NCBI GenBank assembly: GCA_963791805.1
Contig: CAWBTU010000004.1
Location: 1,116,001 to 1,180,000 of the forward strand
DNA from: JACMJL01 sp963791805
GTDB taxonomy: Bacteria; Bacillota; Clostridia; Clostridiales; Clostridiaceae
Length of the DNA stretch: 64,000 nt
Direction of reading: 5' to 3'
Positions 48,587 to 57,284 of the stretch are shown here, piece after piece. The notes beneath the pieces were generated by a model that was given only the letters and a program-made list of their open reading frames with translations, searched no databases and had not been told where the DNA came from. A program made the translations under genes and the position numbers. Numbering within the stretch: position 1 is the first letter of the stretch; each line of letters opens with the position of its first letter.

Positions 48587-49084
48587 TCAATGAGAAATTT
48601 TATGAATCCTACTCAATTCATCATCAATTTCATGGATTATTTCCATACTACCCATACTATAATATTTAATTTTGTCTTCTTCTGTTAATTTTGTTAAATC
48701 CATTTTGTTATATATATTAATGTTTCCTTCGTTATTATGATATATACTATAGAGTAATCCATCTGAAAGTATTATATATTTTATGGTTCTATTTAGTCTA
48801 AATATATTTTTGCAAACCTTTACATTATAATCGAGTTCAGTATCCATATCAATTATTTTAGCTACAACTACTGGAATACTCCTAAAGTACAATATAAAAT
48901 CAACCCTATCATTTAAATGACCATCAATTGCCCTCGCATTCTTTGCAAAATCAAACAGACTATACAAACCATTTAGAAATTCTAATAAAAGCGCCTGGGA
49001 TGCTTTTTTGTTAATAATATTAACTTGTTTGTATTTTATGGTCATATTGGATATTTCCTCCAACCGGTTGGTAAGGTAGCTCAT
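48587..49084 (-). CDS. Small protein with degenerate restriction-nuclease-like fold
   Basis: 165 residues. The middle part (HLNDRVDFILYFRSIPVVVAK) resembles the PD-(D/E)XK core of type I restriction enzyme HsdR N-terminal domains: an acidic residue at the end of one strand and K at the end of the next, but the usual E-x-K glutamate is replaced (VVVAK). Later KYIILSDGLLYSIY fits the same fold. No HsdS, HsdM or helicase domain is near. I infer an orphan nuclease-like domain, possibly inactive. The ATG follows a GGAGG-like site (AGGGAGG). Confidence 0.55.
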   Translation of the reverse strand: MSYLTNRLEEISNMTIKYKQVNIINKKASQALLLEFLNGLYSLFDFAKNARAIDGHLNDRVDFILYFRSIPVVVAKIIDMDTELDYNVKVCKNIFRLNRTIKYIILSDGLLYSIYHNNEGNINIYNKMDLTKLTEEDKIKYYSMGSMEIIHEIDDELSRIHKISH

Positions 49085-49295
49085 TATTTGTCCCTCCCTT
49101 TTTATAGATAGGATTAACTAATATGATTGTAAGAAAACGATTACATTTAATGTACTAATAATATATTGTCATACATTTAACTTTATTCCAATTTTATAAC
49201 TAATTTATTGAGTATTATATTATATTCATAATAGTTTTAAGTGTTACTTAATATTAATAAATATTAAGTACAAAGTTCCTTTTCTAGCCGTATAC

Positions 49296-49320
49296 TAAAA
49301 AGCATGCTTTTCGCATGCTT
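49296..49320 (-). terminator. Terminator of the GH18 hydrolase gene
   Basis: Arms AAGCATGC and GCATGCTT around a 5-nt loop, with TTTTT following on the minus strand directly after the stop. Confidence 0.85.
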
Positions 49321-50610
49321 CTATTTCACAAGTTTAGTTATCTTAAACATATTATCGAGCTCATACCAATTTTGTGGAAAGGCCTTCCCTAGTGACCAAT
49401 AACTTACTCCTCTTAAGCCATATTCACTTACCAATTTAAATTTTGCTTGAATGCTCCTTGCATCTTCAAACCATACTACATGCTGCAATTTCTTCTTATC
49501 AAAATAGTTATAATATGGAGATGCTGATTTTAAATCATATTTTATTATTGCACCTATCTGGGCTGCCCTAACTACTGCTTCCAAACATCCTATACTTTCT
49601 GCAAACTCACCCCCTGGAATATATGGAAGTGTCCAATCATATCCATACAGCGGTATCCCCATCATAATTTTTTTTCTTGGTATAACTGATACTGCATAGT
49701 TAATTACTTTTCGAACTTCATTTATAGGAGCAACAGCCATAGGTGGCCCGCCCGACCAGCCCCATTCATAGGTCATAATAATAACAAAATCTGCAATTTG
49801 TCCATGCGCTCTGTAGTCATGTGCCCCATGCCAAGAGCCGGTTTCTATATTATAGGTTTTGGGAGCAAGTGCAGTAGCCAAAATTTTATTTTCTTTATGC
49901 AGACTACTTGCTAATTTTCTCAAAAAACTATTATATAGTTCTCTATCAGCAGGTGGTATTCTTTCAAAGTCAACTATAATTCCATAATATTTTTTTTGCC
50001 TTATTAAGGTCATTATGTTGCTAATAAGCTTCTGTTGAATACTCTGAGATTTTAAAATTGTATCAATAGCTTTTGTATCAAAATTAGATTCACTTAAATT
50101 TGTAATGGATAGCAGCATTGCATTTTTATGAACTTTTCCTAAACTCATGATTGTTTGATCCTCTAATGGTTCAATGCTTCCATCCGCTTTCACATGATGG
50201 CTAAACGGTGTTAGGTATGTTAAAAAAGATGCAGACTCTCTTAAAACTTGTGTTTCTTTCTCTGGGGTGGATGGTTGAATAAATCCATTTGATTCAATTA
50301 CGCCATAATTTTGAGATCTTTCGGGTATTCTAATCACAGTTCCTGGATAAACAGGTTTTCCATTTGTCAGATTATTTGTCTCCATTATACTATTAGCAGA
50401 TATATTATATTTATTAGATAATGACCAAATCGATTCACCTGGTCTTAACACGTGAAAAGTTACATTACTTGGAATTACTAGAGCCTGCCCTAAAACTAAG
50501 TGTGACTGAGCTTCAAGTCCATTCACTTCCACAATTTTTTCTTGGCTTACTCCATATCTTCTTGCTAACTCCCAAGTATTATCCCCCGGTACAACTACAT
50601 GTATTTTCAA
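49321..50610 (-). CDS. LysM-LysM-GH18 spore-cortex hydrolase (SleL/YaaH type)
   Basis: 429 residues without signal peptide. LysM repeat 1 covers about residues 2-47 (HVVVPGDNTWELARRYGVS) and LysM 2 about 52-96 (HVLRPGESIWSLSNKYNIS). A GH18 barrel follows, with YGIIVDFERIPPADR holding the catalytic acid (Glu), IMTYEWGWSGGPPMAV and SYWSLGKAF. Enzymes of this design (SleL/YaaH, YdhD) cleave the modified cortex of spores during germination, or attach to the spore coat. The absence of an export signal fits loading from the mother cell. This is a marker that the organism forms spores. Confidence 0.92.
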   Translation of the reverse strand: MKIHVVVPGDNTWELARRYGVSQEKIVEVNGLEAQSHLVLGQALVIPSNVTFHVLRPGESIWSLSNKYNISANSIMETNNLTNGKPVYPGTVIRIPERSQNYGVIESNGFIQPSTPEKETQVLRESASFLTYLTPFSHHVKADGSIEPLEDQTIMSLGKVHKNAMLLSITNLSESNFDTKAIDTILKSQSIQQKLISNIMTLIRQKKYYGIIVDFERIPPADRELYNSFLRKLASSLHKENKILATALAPKTYNIETGSWHGAHDYRAHGQIADFVIIMTYEWGWSGGPPMAVAPINEVRKVINYAVSVIPRKKIMMGIPLYGYDWTLPYIPGGEFAESIGCLEAVVRAAQIGAIIKYDLKSASPYYNYFDKKKLQHVVWFEDARSIQAKFKLVSEYGLRGVSYWSLGKAFPQNWYELDNMFKITKLVK

Positions 50611-50720
50611 ATTGACACCTCTTTATAAAACTACATATCTATATATAGTATTCAATAAATGAGGAAATTGACACTGTAGTTATATTAGTTTAGGAATTAA
50701 AAATTCACCTTCTTTATTCT

Positions 50721-51152
50721 CTATTTAAGCATTGCATATAAGTACACGAATCTGTTAGCATGTTCAATTTCATCTGTGATAATCTCAAAAATCATATCTC
50801 TCATATGCTTATTGTTTAACATAGCATATATATCTCTATAGGCATCAACTGCATCATTTTCGCCTTCAATACTACTTTTAACTGCGTCCATTATATTTGC
50901 ATATTCTTCTACTTTTTCAGGTATTGGAAAATTTATTAATTTACCCGTTAGTTGATAATATATTTGTCTAAACATGCCATAGTGCTTAATTTCATCATCA
51001 TAAGCAAATTTTATCTGCTTTTTTACGTTGGGATCATCTGTCATCTCCATCATTTTTTTGTATTTTACTCTATCGTGTCTTTCTGATTTCATAGCTTCCT
51101 TGATTAGATTTAATACAGATTTAGGTCTATTCATAACCATATCATACTCCAT
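50721..51152 (-). CDS. Ferritin-like diiron protein (rubrerythrin-related)
   Basis: 143 residues, four-helix bundle. Likely iron ligands are in MKSERHDRVKY, AYDDEIKHYGMF, IEGENDAVDAY and ITDEIEHANRF, the paired E and ExxH pattern of ferritin-like folds. The rubredoxin tail of true rubrerythrin is absent. A role in peroxide handling or iron binding in an anaerobe is inferred. It lies alone, with GGAGG before the ATG at 51152. Confidence 0.8.
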   Translation of the reverse strand: MEYDMVMNRPKSVLNLIKEAMKSERHDRVKYKKMMEMTDDPNVKKQIKFAYDDEIKHYGMFRQIYYQLTGKLINFPIPEKVEEYANIMDAVKSSIEGENDAVDAYRDIYAMLNNKHMRDMIFEIITDEIEHANRFVYLYAMLK

Positions 51153-51263
51153 TTATAGTCCTCCAAAAAATTTTATACTACTTTATAATATGAGTAATAT
51201 AAAAATCGGTGTCAGAATGCTTGGTTATTTAGCTAATTAATTCATGACAAATTATACAAAAAT

Positions 51264-51317
51264 AACGCCAAAATTCGCTATTGGTTTTTAATTCAAAACC
51301 AAGCTTATTTCGGCGTT
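51264..51317 (-). terminator. Terminator of hydE
   Basis: Outer arms AACGCC/GGCGTT and inner arms TTGGTTTT/AAAACCAA; on the minus strand the outer arm is followed by ATTTTTG. Confidence 0.8.
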
Positions 51318-51320
51318 ATA

Positions 51321-52349
51321 TTAATTACTCTTTTGATGGTATCCGTAACCTTCAGATATGTCTCTTCCAATTCCTTTTATCTTTCCTGTTATACAACCTC
51401 TGCAATGAGCTGGAGTATCATTTACACAAATTTTACCTGGATAAAGCGCATACCATTTTCTTGCTTCGCCTTCAGTAACATTTGGCATAACAACATTTGC
51501 GCCACTTTTTAATGCAATAATCCTTCCTTCTTCATTTATACTCTCCATAGCAGTAGTGGCAGGAATATTAATGTCTGGTAAAAGTAGCCTAGTCAGTGCC
51601 ATTACTTTAAGGCTTAGAATAAACTCTCCGCCCTTTGCATCTTTTAAAGGCGTATCTTCATTGGGTATAAATGGTCCAATGCCAATCATGTCAGCATCAA
51701 TTTCCTTGAAAAATAAAATATCTTCTGCAAGTGATTCAATGGTTTGTCCCGGAAGTCCTACTAGACAGCCTGAACCAACTTCGTAACCAAGCCGTTTTAA
51801 ATGTTCTAAACATGTCTTTCTTTCTTCATGGCTCATGCCAGGATCCATATCCTCATAAAGCTTTTTATCAGTAGTCTCAATTCTTAATAAATATCTATCT
51901 GCACCCGCTTCTCTATAAGCCTTATATTCTTCATAAGTCTTCTCACCAATGCTTAGTGTAATTGCCATTTCAAGCTTCTTTATTTCTGAAACAATATGCG
52001 TTACTTTTTCTACAGTATAGTAACTATCCTCACCTGACTGTAAAACTACTGTTTTATAACCATATCCCTTAGCTTTTCTAGCAAGTTCAATAATCTCTTC
52101 TGGCTCAAGTCTATATCGGTTCACATTTGTATTACTAGCTCTAAGTCCGCAATATAAGCAATTTCTCTTACATATATTTGAAAATTCAACAAGACCTCTA
52201 AGTTGAACTTCATCTCCTACATATTCTTTTCTTACTCTATCCGCTGCTTTGAAAAGCTCATCATCTGATTCATTGGTTTCTAGTAATGAAATAATTTCTT
52301 CTTTGCTTAATTCATGTGTGTTCTCTGCTTTTTGTATAAGTTGTAACAT
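51321..52349 (-). CDS. hydE: [FeFe]-hydrogenase maturase HydE (radical SAM)
   Basis: 342 residues. The radical-SAM cluster is C60-x3-C64-x2-C67 (CKRNCLYCG). QSGEDSYYTVEKV, LLRIETTDKKLYEDM, GCLVGLPGQT and IGPFIPNEDTPL follow, as in HydE and PylB relatives. C-terminal cysteines (AHCRGC) could bind a second cluster. HydE works with HydF and HydG to assemble the H-cluster; neither partner gene is in this window. Its promoter region holds hairpin repeat copy 6, about 60 bp upstream of the start. Confidence 0.93.
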   Translation of the reverse strand: MLQLIQKAENTHELSKEEIISLLETNESDDELFKAADRVRKEYVGDEVQLRGLVEFSNICKRNCLYCGLRASNTNVNRYRLEPEEIIELARKAKGYGYKTVVLQSGEDSYYTVEKVTHIVSEIKKLEMAITLSIGEKTYEEYKAYREAGADRYLLRIETTDKKLYEDMDPGMSHEERKTCLEHLKRLGYEVGSGCLVGLPGQTIESLAEDILFFKEIDADMIGIGPFIPNEDTPLKDAKGGEFILSLKVMALTRLLLPDINIPATTAMESINEEGRIIALKSGANVVMPNVTEGEARKWYALYPGKICVNDTPAHCRGCITGKIKGIGRDISEGYGYHQKSN

Positions 52350-52408
52350 TTTTTAAACCTCACTTTTAGAAGCTACTGTAGCTTTTAGTTTTGTCTTGGT
52401 TAGGAGCA

Positions 52409-52454
52409 GGACACCCCTCTCTCTTTAGAAAGCCGCTGTAGTTGAGGGGTGTCC
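52409..52454 (+). repeat. Hairpin repeat copy 6 (type B)
   Basis: Arms GGACACCCCTC and GAGGGGTGTCC, 24-nt loop with CTTTAGAAAG and a diverged second half. The left flank carries GTCTTGGTTAGGAGCA. It lies 5' of hydE, unlike most copies. Confidence 0.9.
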
Positions 52455-52580
52455 CGGGTTTTCTTATGCAAATTTGTATTCAATTGATATCGGAATTCTT
52501 ATTGATACCTCTTATATTAAACATAAAGTTATCTTAATCAAATCAGCATTCTATAGATATATACAATATAGTTGATACCC

Positions 52581-52827
52581 TAATATATAAAAAATGTAGC
52601 CGTAAGTAACAACATGATATTTTATGTGAAGAGATTATTTGAGCGAGCCTTAGAAAGACTTTGCTGGGTAATTTGGAAATTGCGTTAAATCCATGAAATG
52701 TTTGAGCGTAGCGAGTTTTGAGTGGATAGCAATTTTCAAATTAACCAGCTTAGTCTTTCTTGGCACAGTGAATTTTCTCAAACATAAAATATTATGTTGT
52801 TACTTGCCTTCACATTATATATTAAAG
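52581..52827. repeat. Near-perfect inverted repeat of about 245 bp
   Basis: The arms (roughly 52581-52695 and 52715-52827) pair with few mismatches: AAGTAACAACAT near the left tip matches ATGTTGTTACTT near the right tip, and AGAAAGACT matches AGTCTTTCT. The short central loop holds TTTGAGCGTAGCGAGTTT, itself palindromic. It has no ORF and lies between repeat copies 6 and 7. It resembles a folded-back miniature element. Confidence 0.8.
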
Positions 52828-52862
52828 TTCTAAATGTTTCATTTTTGTCTTGGTTAAGAGCA

Positions 52863-52908
52863 GGACACCCCTCTCTTTTTAGAAAGCCCTCGAAGTTGAG
52901 TGGTGTCC
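52863..52908 (+). repeat. Hairpin repeat copy 7 (type B)
   Basis: Arms GGACACCCCTC and GAGTGGTGTCC (one mismatch). The right flank (GGTTATCTTGGGCAAA) overlaps the 3' end of dapF. Confidence 0.88.
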
Positions 52909-52912
52909 CGGG

Positions 52913-53890
52913 TTATCTTGGGCAAATAAGGTTCTTGCTGTATTCGGCTAGTTTATTGTAATTGTTTGTATCTTCAATAAAGTCTTTTTTATTGGTATAT
53001 TTAAAGGCTGGTGGTTCATTGAAGTCAAATTCAAGTTCTCCGGAGAAGGTGTATGTACCGTTGCCCATTAATTCTACGGAATATTCTTGTGTTTCGTTTA
53101 CTTTAGGCTGGCATTTTACCATTCCGCCTCTGTTAATTACAGTAATAATGCTACCAATGTTATTTATTCCAAGCAAGCAGGTTACTAGAGATGAAGCAGA
53201 CATTCCTGTTCCACAGGCATTTGTAAGCCCAACTCCTCGCTCATAGGTCTGAACGTATATGCTATTTTCTCCGAGTATTTTGACAAAGTTTAAGTTTACA
53301 CCTCTTGGAAATATGGATTTATCATTATTTGCTTTTTTGCCGATTTCAACAATTTTCTCTTCGTCTATAGTATCAACTATTGTAACAATATGAGGATTGG
53401 GCAGACTTACTGCTGTAAACAAAAACTCATCAGATAAGCCTTGTATTTTCTCATTTCTAAGAGTGTCTTTTTCAAAAATCATTGGAAGTTTGTTAACCTC
53501 AAACCAAACTGGTTTAATAGTAACTTGAACAGTATCCACTCCTGTGAAAATCTCAGGAAGTCTTTTAACCATAAGGTTCTCCTTTAGAGTTTCAATTATA
53601 AGCTGGTCTTTGTTAAACAAGTCTAGAGCGTATCTACCTAAACATCTCAAACCATTTCCACACATTTCAGCTTCAGAACCATCTGAATTAAATATCCTCA
53701 TTCCAGCATCTGCTTTTTCACTTTTAGTAAAAAACAAGATGCCATCTGCTCCAAGCTTACTTGTTCTATTGCAGAGTGTTGTAGTTAAAACTACTCTCTG
53801 TTCATCAGTAAAATTATACCCTTCGCTATATTCATCTATAAGTATAAAATCATTACCAGAGCCGTGACATTTTAATATATTTATTTTCAT
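52913..53890 (-). CDS. dapF: Diaminopimelate epimerase
   Basis: Interconverts LL- and meso-diaminopimelate for lysine and peptidoglycan synthesis. 325 residues, longer than the usual 275-280. The two catalytic cysteines are in EMCGNGLRCLGR and NACGTGMSAS; the start MKINILKCHGSGNDFIL is typical. The ATG at 53890 has AGGTGGTGAT. The extra C-terminal part (after GELEFDFNE) is not family-like, and the last residues ICPR and the stop are supplied by the flank of repeat copy 7. It starts 12 bp after proC. Confidence 0.93.
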   Translation of the reverse strand: MKINILKCHGSGNDFILIDEYSEGYNFTDEQRVVLTTTLCNRTSKLGADGILFFTKSEKADAGMRIFNSDGSEAEMCGNGLRCLGRYALDLFNKDQLIIETLKENLMVKRLPEIFTGVDTVQVTIKPVWFEVNKLPMIFEKDTLRNEKIQGLSDEFLFTAVSLPNPHIVTIVDTIDEEKIVEIGKKANNDKSIFPRGVNLNFVKILGENSIYVQTYERGVGLTNACGTGMSASSLVTCLLGINNIGSIITVINRGGMVKCQPKVNETQEYSVELMGNGTYTFSGELEFDFNEPPAFKYTNKKDFIEDTNNYNKLAEYSKNLICPR

Positions 53891-53902
53891 AGTAATCACC
53901 AC

Positions 53903-54709
53903 CTATTTCTTTTCAGACATTTTCTTAGCTTTTGCTGTACAGCTTTCCATTGCAGCCATTATTGTTCCTCTAAAATTGTTTTGTTCTAAAGTATACACTG
54001 CATCAATTGTAGTTCCACCTGGGGAACAAACCATATCTTTAAGCTCTCCTGGATGTTTGCCAGTTTCAATTACCATTTTTGCTGAACCAATCACTGCCTG
54101 GGCAGCCATCTTATAGGCTTGATTTCTTGGAATTCCAGACATTACCGCACCATCTGCCATAGCTTCTATTAGCATATACACATATGCAGGAGATGATCCA
54201 CTTATAGCTGGTATAGCATCCATAAGGCTTTCATCTATTGTTTCAGCTTTTCCAAAGCTTTCAAATATTTTAACAACTTCTAATTTATCTTCTTCTGTAA
54301 CAAGTGAGTTAAAACTTAACGCAGTCATACCTTCCCCTACCATTGCAGGTGTATTAGGCATTGTTCTTACAACTTTTACTTGTTTTTCGAAGGTTTTTTC
54401 CACTAAATTTATTGGAATACCCGCAGCTATAGTTACTATAACAACATGAGTTTTTATAGAATCTTTAATTTCCTCAATTACACTAAGATATTTGTTGGGT
54501 TTTACCGATAATATAATAATATCTGCAAATTTTGCTACTTCTTTATTATCTATTTGAGTTAACATATTATACTTACTTTTTGCTTGTTTTAAATTTTCTT
54601 CATAGGGATCACTTGCTATTATACATTCCGCTGGCAAATTACCTGACTTTAGTATTCCCCCTATCATTGCTTGTGCCATATTACCGCAGCCTATAAATCC
54701 TATATTCAT
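53903..54709 (-). CDS. proC: Pyrroline-5-carboxylate reductase
   Basis: Last step of proline synthesis, NAD(P)H dependent. 268 residues. N-terminal Rossmann motif IGFIGCGNMAQAMIGG, IILSVKPNKY, VVRTMPNTPAMVGEG, AISGSSPAYVYMLIEAM and the C-terminal VCSPGGTTIDAVYTLE are all present. I start at ATG 54709 with AGGGTAGTGAT; the GTG at 54718 lies in that site. It is upstream of dapF with a 12-bp gap, so an operon is likely. Confidence 0.95.
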   Translation of the reverse strand: MNIGFIGCGNMAQAMIGGILKSGNLPAECIIASDPYEENLKQAKSKYNMLTQIDNKEVAKFADIIILSVKPNKYLSVIEEIKDSIKTHVVIVTIAAGIPINLVEKTFEKQVKVVRTMPNTPAMVGEGMTALSFNSLVTEEDKLEVVKIFESFGKAETIDESLMDAIPAISGSSPAYVYMLIEAMADGAVMSGIPRNQAYKMAAQAVIGSAKMVIETGKHPGELKDMVCSPGGTTIDAVYTLEQNNFRGTIMAAMESCTAKAKKMSEKK

Positions 54710-54865
54710 ATAAATCACTACCCTTTACAATTTGTTTGTATATTAAAATCTAGAAAAAAGTACTAGCATATTTACTAGTACCTTTCTGAATATACCTTAC
54801 AAATATTATATACAAAATAAAGAATAATTGCTATGCTTTCATGATTTAACAGGATAAAATAAAAC

Positions 54866-54899
54866 ACCCTATAAAGTAAGCTCTTTTACTTCATAGGGT
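54866..54899 (-). terminator. Terminator of the heptad-repeat gene at 54908
   Basis: Arms ACCCTATAAAGTAA and TTACTTCATAGGGT around a short loop; on the minus strand GTTTTATTTT follows. Confidence 0.8.
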
Positions 54900-54907
54900 A
54901 GTAACGA

Positions 54908-55252
54908 TTATCTTGCAATTTTCTTATCTAATTCAATTATTTTATTCTCACTCTTTAAAGCTTTTATACTCAAATTATTCACATCAACTCTTAGCTCACT
55001 AATATTATCATTGATTTCGGTTAGTCGTTCAGTATTCAATTTATATCCATCAAACAAGGCTTGTTGTTTTGGTATCAACTCCCCATCAATTGTGGCACCT
55101 AACTTAGAAATGTCGTTATGAACTTTGGAAATTTCATCATTGACTTTACTAATTTCATCATTGACTTTACTAATTTCATTCTTAAATTGAATTTTAATTT
55201 CTTCTTGACCTTCTAAAACATGTACAAGCATCTTTTTTATTTCTTCATCCAT
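54908..55252 (-). CDS. Small coiled-coil protein with ISKVNDE heptad repeats
   Basis: 114 residues, almost entirely helical coiled coil. Four consecutive heptads (EISKVND-type, last one degenerate NDISKLG) cover about residues 25-52 and come from 21-bp DNA repeats at about 55097-55180. A second coiled coil follows (RLTEINDNISELRVDVNNL). No catalytic motif or signal. Same design as the protein at 25553-25894, but the repeat sequence differs. It is monocistronic, with GGAG before the ATG and its own terminator. Confidence 0.7.
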   Translation of the reverse strand: MDEEIKKMLVHVLEGQEEIKIQFKNEISKVNDEISKVNDEISKVHNDISKLGATIDGELIPKQQALFDGYKLNTERLTEINDNISELRVDVNNLSIKALKSENKIIELDKKIAR

Positions 55253-55343
55253 AATGAAATCTCCTTTACTAATTTATAATAATTATACCATTTAAATCTA
55301 CATTTTAAAATGTCTTTAGCTAAGCTTTAACCTGGAAATGTTT

Positions 55344-55979
55344 TCAAAACACCTCTGAAGTTGTAACTGCATTTTCAATGGCTAATTTCAGAATTTCTTC
55401 TGCTTTATCTGGCTGCGCTTGTGTTCCTTCTATAAATATAGAATCCACAAGTGATATACCTAAAAACATACATATATTTTTAATATATTTATTGCCCATT
55501 TCAAATTCTATTGTAGGTCCATGAGAATAAACTCCTCCACTTGCTTGAATATGAACTGCTTTTTTGCCTTTAAGTAATCCTACTGGACCCTCTTCAGTAT
55601 ATTTGAAGGTTTTTCCTGAGATACAAATAGCATCAATATATGCTTTCATCATCGCGGGCACTGTGAAATTCCACATAGGATTAACAAAAATATACTTATC
55701 GGCTGACATAAATTGATCTGTTATTCTATCAATCTTAGAGATCTTTTGCTGTTCATCCGTGGTCAATACTCCAAAGTCAGTACCAGTTGAAAGCTTGGCC
55801 CAGCCTTTTAATATGTCTTTATCAATTAGTGGTATTGGTGTTTTAAAAGTATCAATTTCTATTATTTTATCTTCTATATTTTTCTTTTTATAAGCATTTA
55901 AAAAGCCTCTGCCTACTTTTAAACTATAAGATTCTTTTTCATTTTTGGGATTTGCGGTTATATATAAAACTACGCTCAT
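55344..55979 (-). CDS. FMN-dependent NADH-azoreductase (flavodoxin-like fold)
   Basis: 211 residues. The N-terminus VVLYITANPKNEKESYSLKV fits the FMN phosphate loop of AzoR/NQO1-like flavodoxin-2 proteins; YIFVNPMWNFTVPAMMKAYID and QASGGVYSHGP are the canonical FMN-contacting segments. It would reduce quinones or azo compounds with NADH, usually for detoxification. It lies alone on the minus strand, 165 bp downstream of the trans-sulfuration gene. Confidence 0.9.
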   Translation of the reverse strand: MSVVLYITANPKNEKESYSLKVGRGFLNAYKKKNIEDKIIEIDTFKTPIPLIDKDILKGWAKLSTGTDFGVLTTDEQQKISKIDRITDQFMSADKYIFVNPMWNFTVPAMMKAYIDAICISGKTFKYTEEGPVGLLKGKKAVHIQASGGVYSHGPTIEFEMGNKYIKNICMFLGISLVDSIFIEGTQAQPDKAEEILKLAIENAVTTSEVF

Positions 55980-56138
55980 AACTTCACCCTCTCATGAGAA
56001 TTATTGTAATAAAGTCTAAAATATAAAAATAAGTACTTTTATTATTCCCAAATTCTTAGATAAAATACCAAAGGCATACAAACACAAAATGCTTATTTTG
56101 TATTTGCATGCCCATAGCTTAAATTCTATCTTGATACA

Positions 56139-57284
56139 TCATTTTTTTGCTTCTTTAAAAGCATATTCAAGATCTTCTATAATATCTTGAATATTTTCAA
56201 TTCCAACAGACAGTCGTATTAGATTGTCCACAATACCAATTTCCTGCCTGACTTCATATGGAATAGAGCTATGTGTCATAGTTGCTGGATGAGCTACTAA
56301 AGATTCCACGCCTCCAAGACTTTCTCCTAATGTTAATAATTTAATACTGCTAAAGAATTTTCTTATATCATATTTTTCATTAAGTACAAAAGAAAGCATT
56401 GCACCTGGCTCTTTAGCCTGTTTTTCATGAATTTCATATCCAGGGTGATCCTCAAATCCCGGAAAATATATTTTCTCCACTGCTTCACTATTTTTAAGAA
56501 AAAGTGCAACAGCTTTTGCATTTGCAACATGTCTATCTAACCTAACAGATAAAGTTTTTATTCCTCTAATTAATAGAAAAGAATCAAATGGCTGTAAAAT
56601 TCCACCTGTTGCCTTTTGAATAAAATAAATTCTTTCAGCCAATTCTTTTGAATTAACCACAACAAGTCCTGCTAAAAGATCACTATGTCCACCTAAATAT
56701 TTTGTTGCACTATGAATAACTATATCTGCACCAAATTCTATAGGCTTCTGCAAATATGGTGTCATGAATGTATTATCTACTATTGTTAATACACCATGCT
56801 TTTTAGCTATTTCAGAAATCTTTCCGATATCAGTTATATTCATTAGTGGGTTGGTAGGGGACTCAATTATAATTGCTTTAACTTTATCATCTATTTTTCT
56901 TTCTAGGTCCTCATAATCATCGGTATCTACAATTTCATATTTTAAATCAAAATTATTAAATACCTTATCTAAAATTCTAAAGGTTCCTCCATATATATTA
57001 TTAGAAATTAGTACTTTATTATTACTACCTAATATTAATAAAACTGCTGTTATTGCTGCCATCCCAGATGCAAAAGCGAATCCAGCTGTTCCACCTTCAA
57101 GCTCTGCAATTAGTTTTTCTAGTGCTTCCCTAGTTGGATTGCCTGTCCTTGAATATTCATAGCCTTTATTCTCACCAAGTCCTGTTTGTTTATAAGTTGA
57201 AGTCTGATAAATAGGTACATTAACTGCTCCAGTTCCTTTATCTCCATCAATTCCACCATGTATTAATAAGGATTCAAAATTCAT
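56139..57284 (-). CDS. Cys/Met metabolism PLP enzyme (cystathionine gamma-synthase/lyase type)
   Basis: 381 residues. N-terminal HGGIDGDKGTGAVNVPIYQTS, EYSRTGNPTREALEKLIA, substrate-site YGGTFRI, VDNTFMTPYLQKP and PLP-lysine SATKYLGGHSD are present, with LGGVESLVAHPATMTHSSI at the C-terminus. It joins or splits cystathionine in methionine/cysteine exchange; synthase, lyase or methionine gamma-lyase cannot be separated safely. A GGAGG site precedes the ATG. I found no S-box or T-box motif upstream. Confidence 0.9.
   Translation of the reverse strand: MNFESLLIHGGIDGDKGTGAVNVPIYQTSTYKQTGLGENKGYEYSRTGNPTREALEKLIAELEGGTAGFAFASGMAAITAVLLILGSNNKVLISNNIYGGTFRILDKVFNNFDLKYEIVDTDDYEDLERKIDDKVKAIIIESPTNPLMNITDIGKISEIAKKHGVLTIVDNTFMTPYLQKPIEFGADIVIHSATKYLGGHSDLLAGLVVVNSKELAERIYFIQKATGGILQPFDSFLLIRGIKTLSVRLDRHVANAKAVALFLKNSEAVEKIYFPGFEDHPGYEIHEKQAKEPGAMLSFVLNEKYDIRKFFSSIKLLTLGESLGGVESLVAHPATMTHSSIPYEVRQEIGIVDNLIRLSVGIENIQDIIEDLEYAFKEAKK

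Larger units (their letters stand above)
52350..52912. other. Repeat-filled gap between hydE and dapF
   Basis: No gene. It contains hairpin repeat copy 6, a palindrome of about 245 bp, and hairpin repeat copy 7, in this order. The AT-rich stretch at 52455-52580 shows nothing else. Confidence 0.8.
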
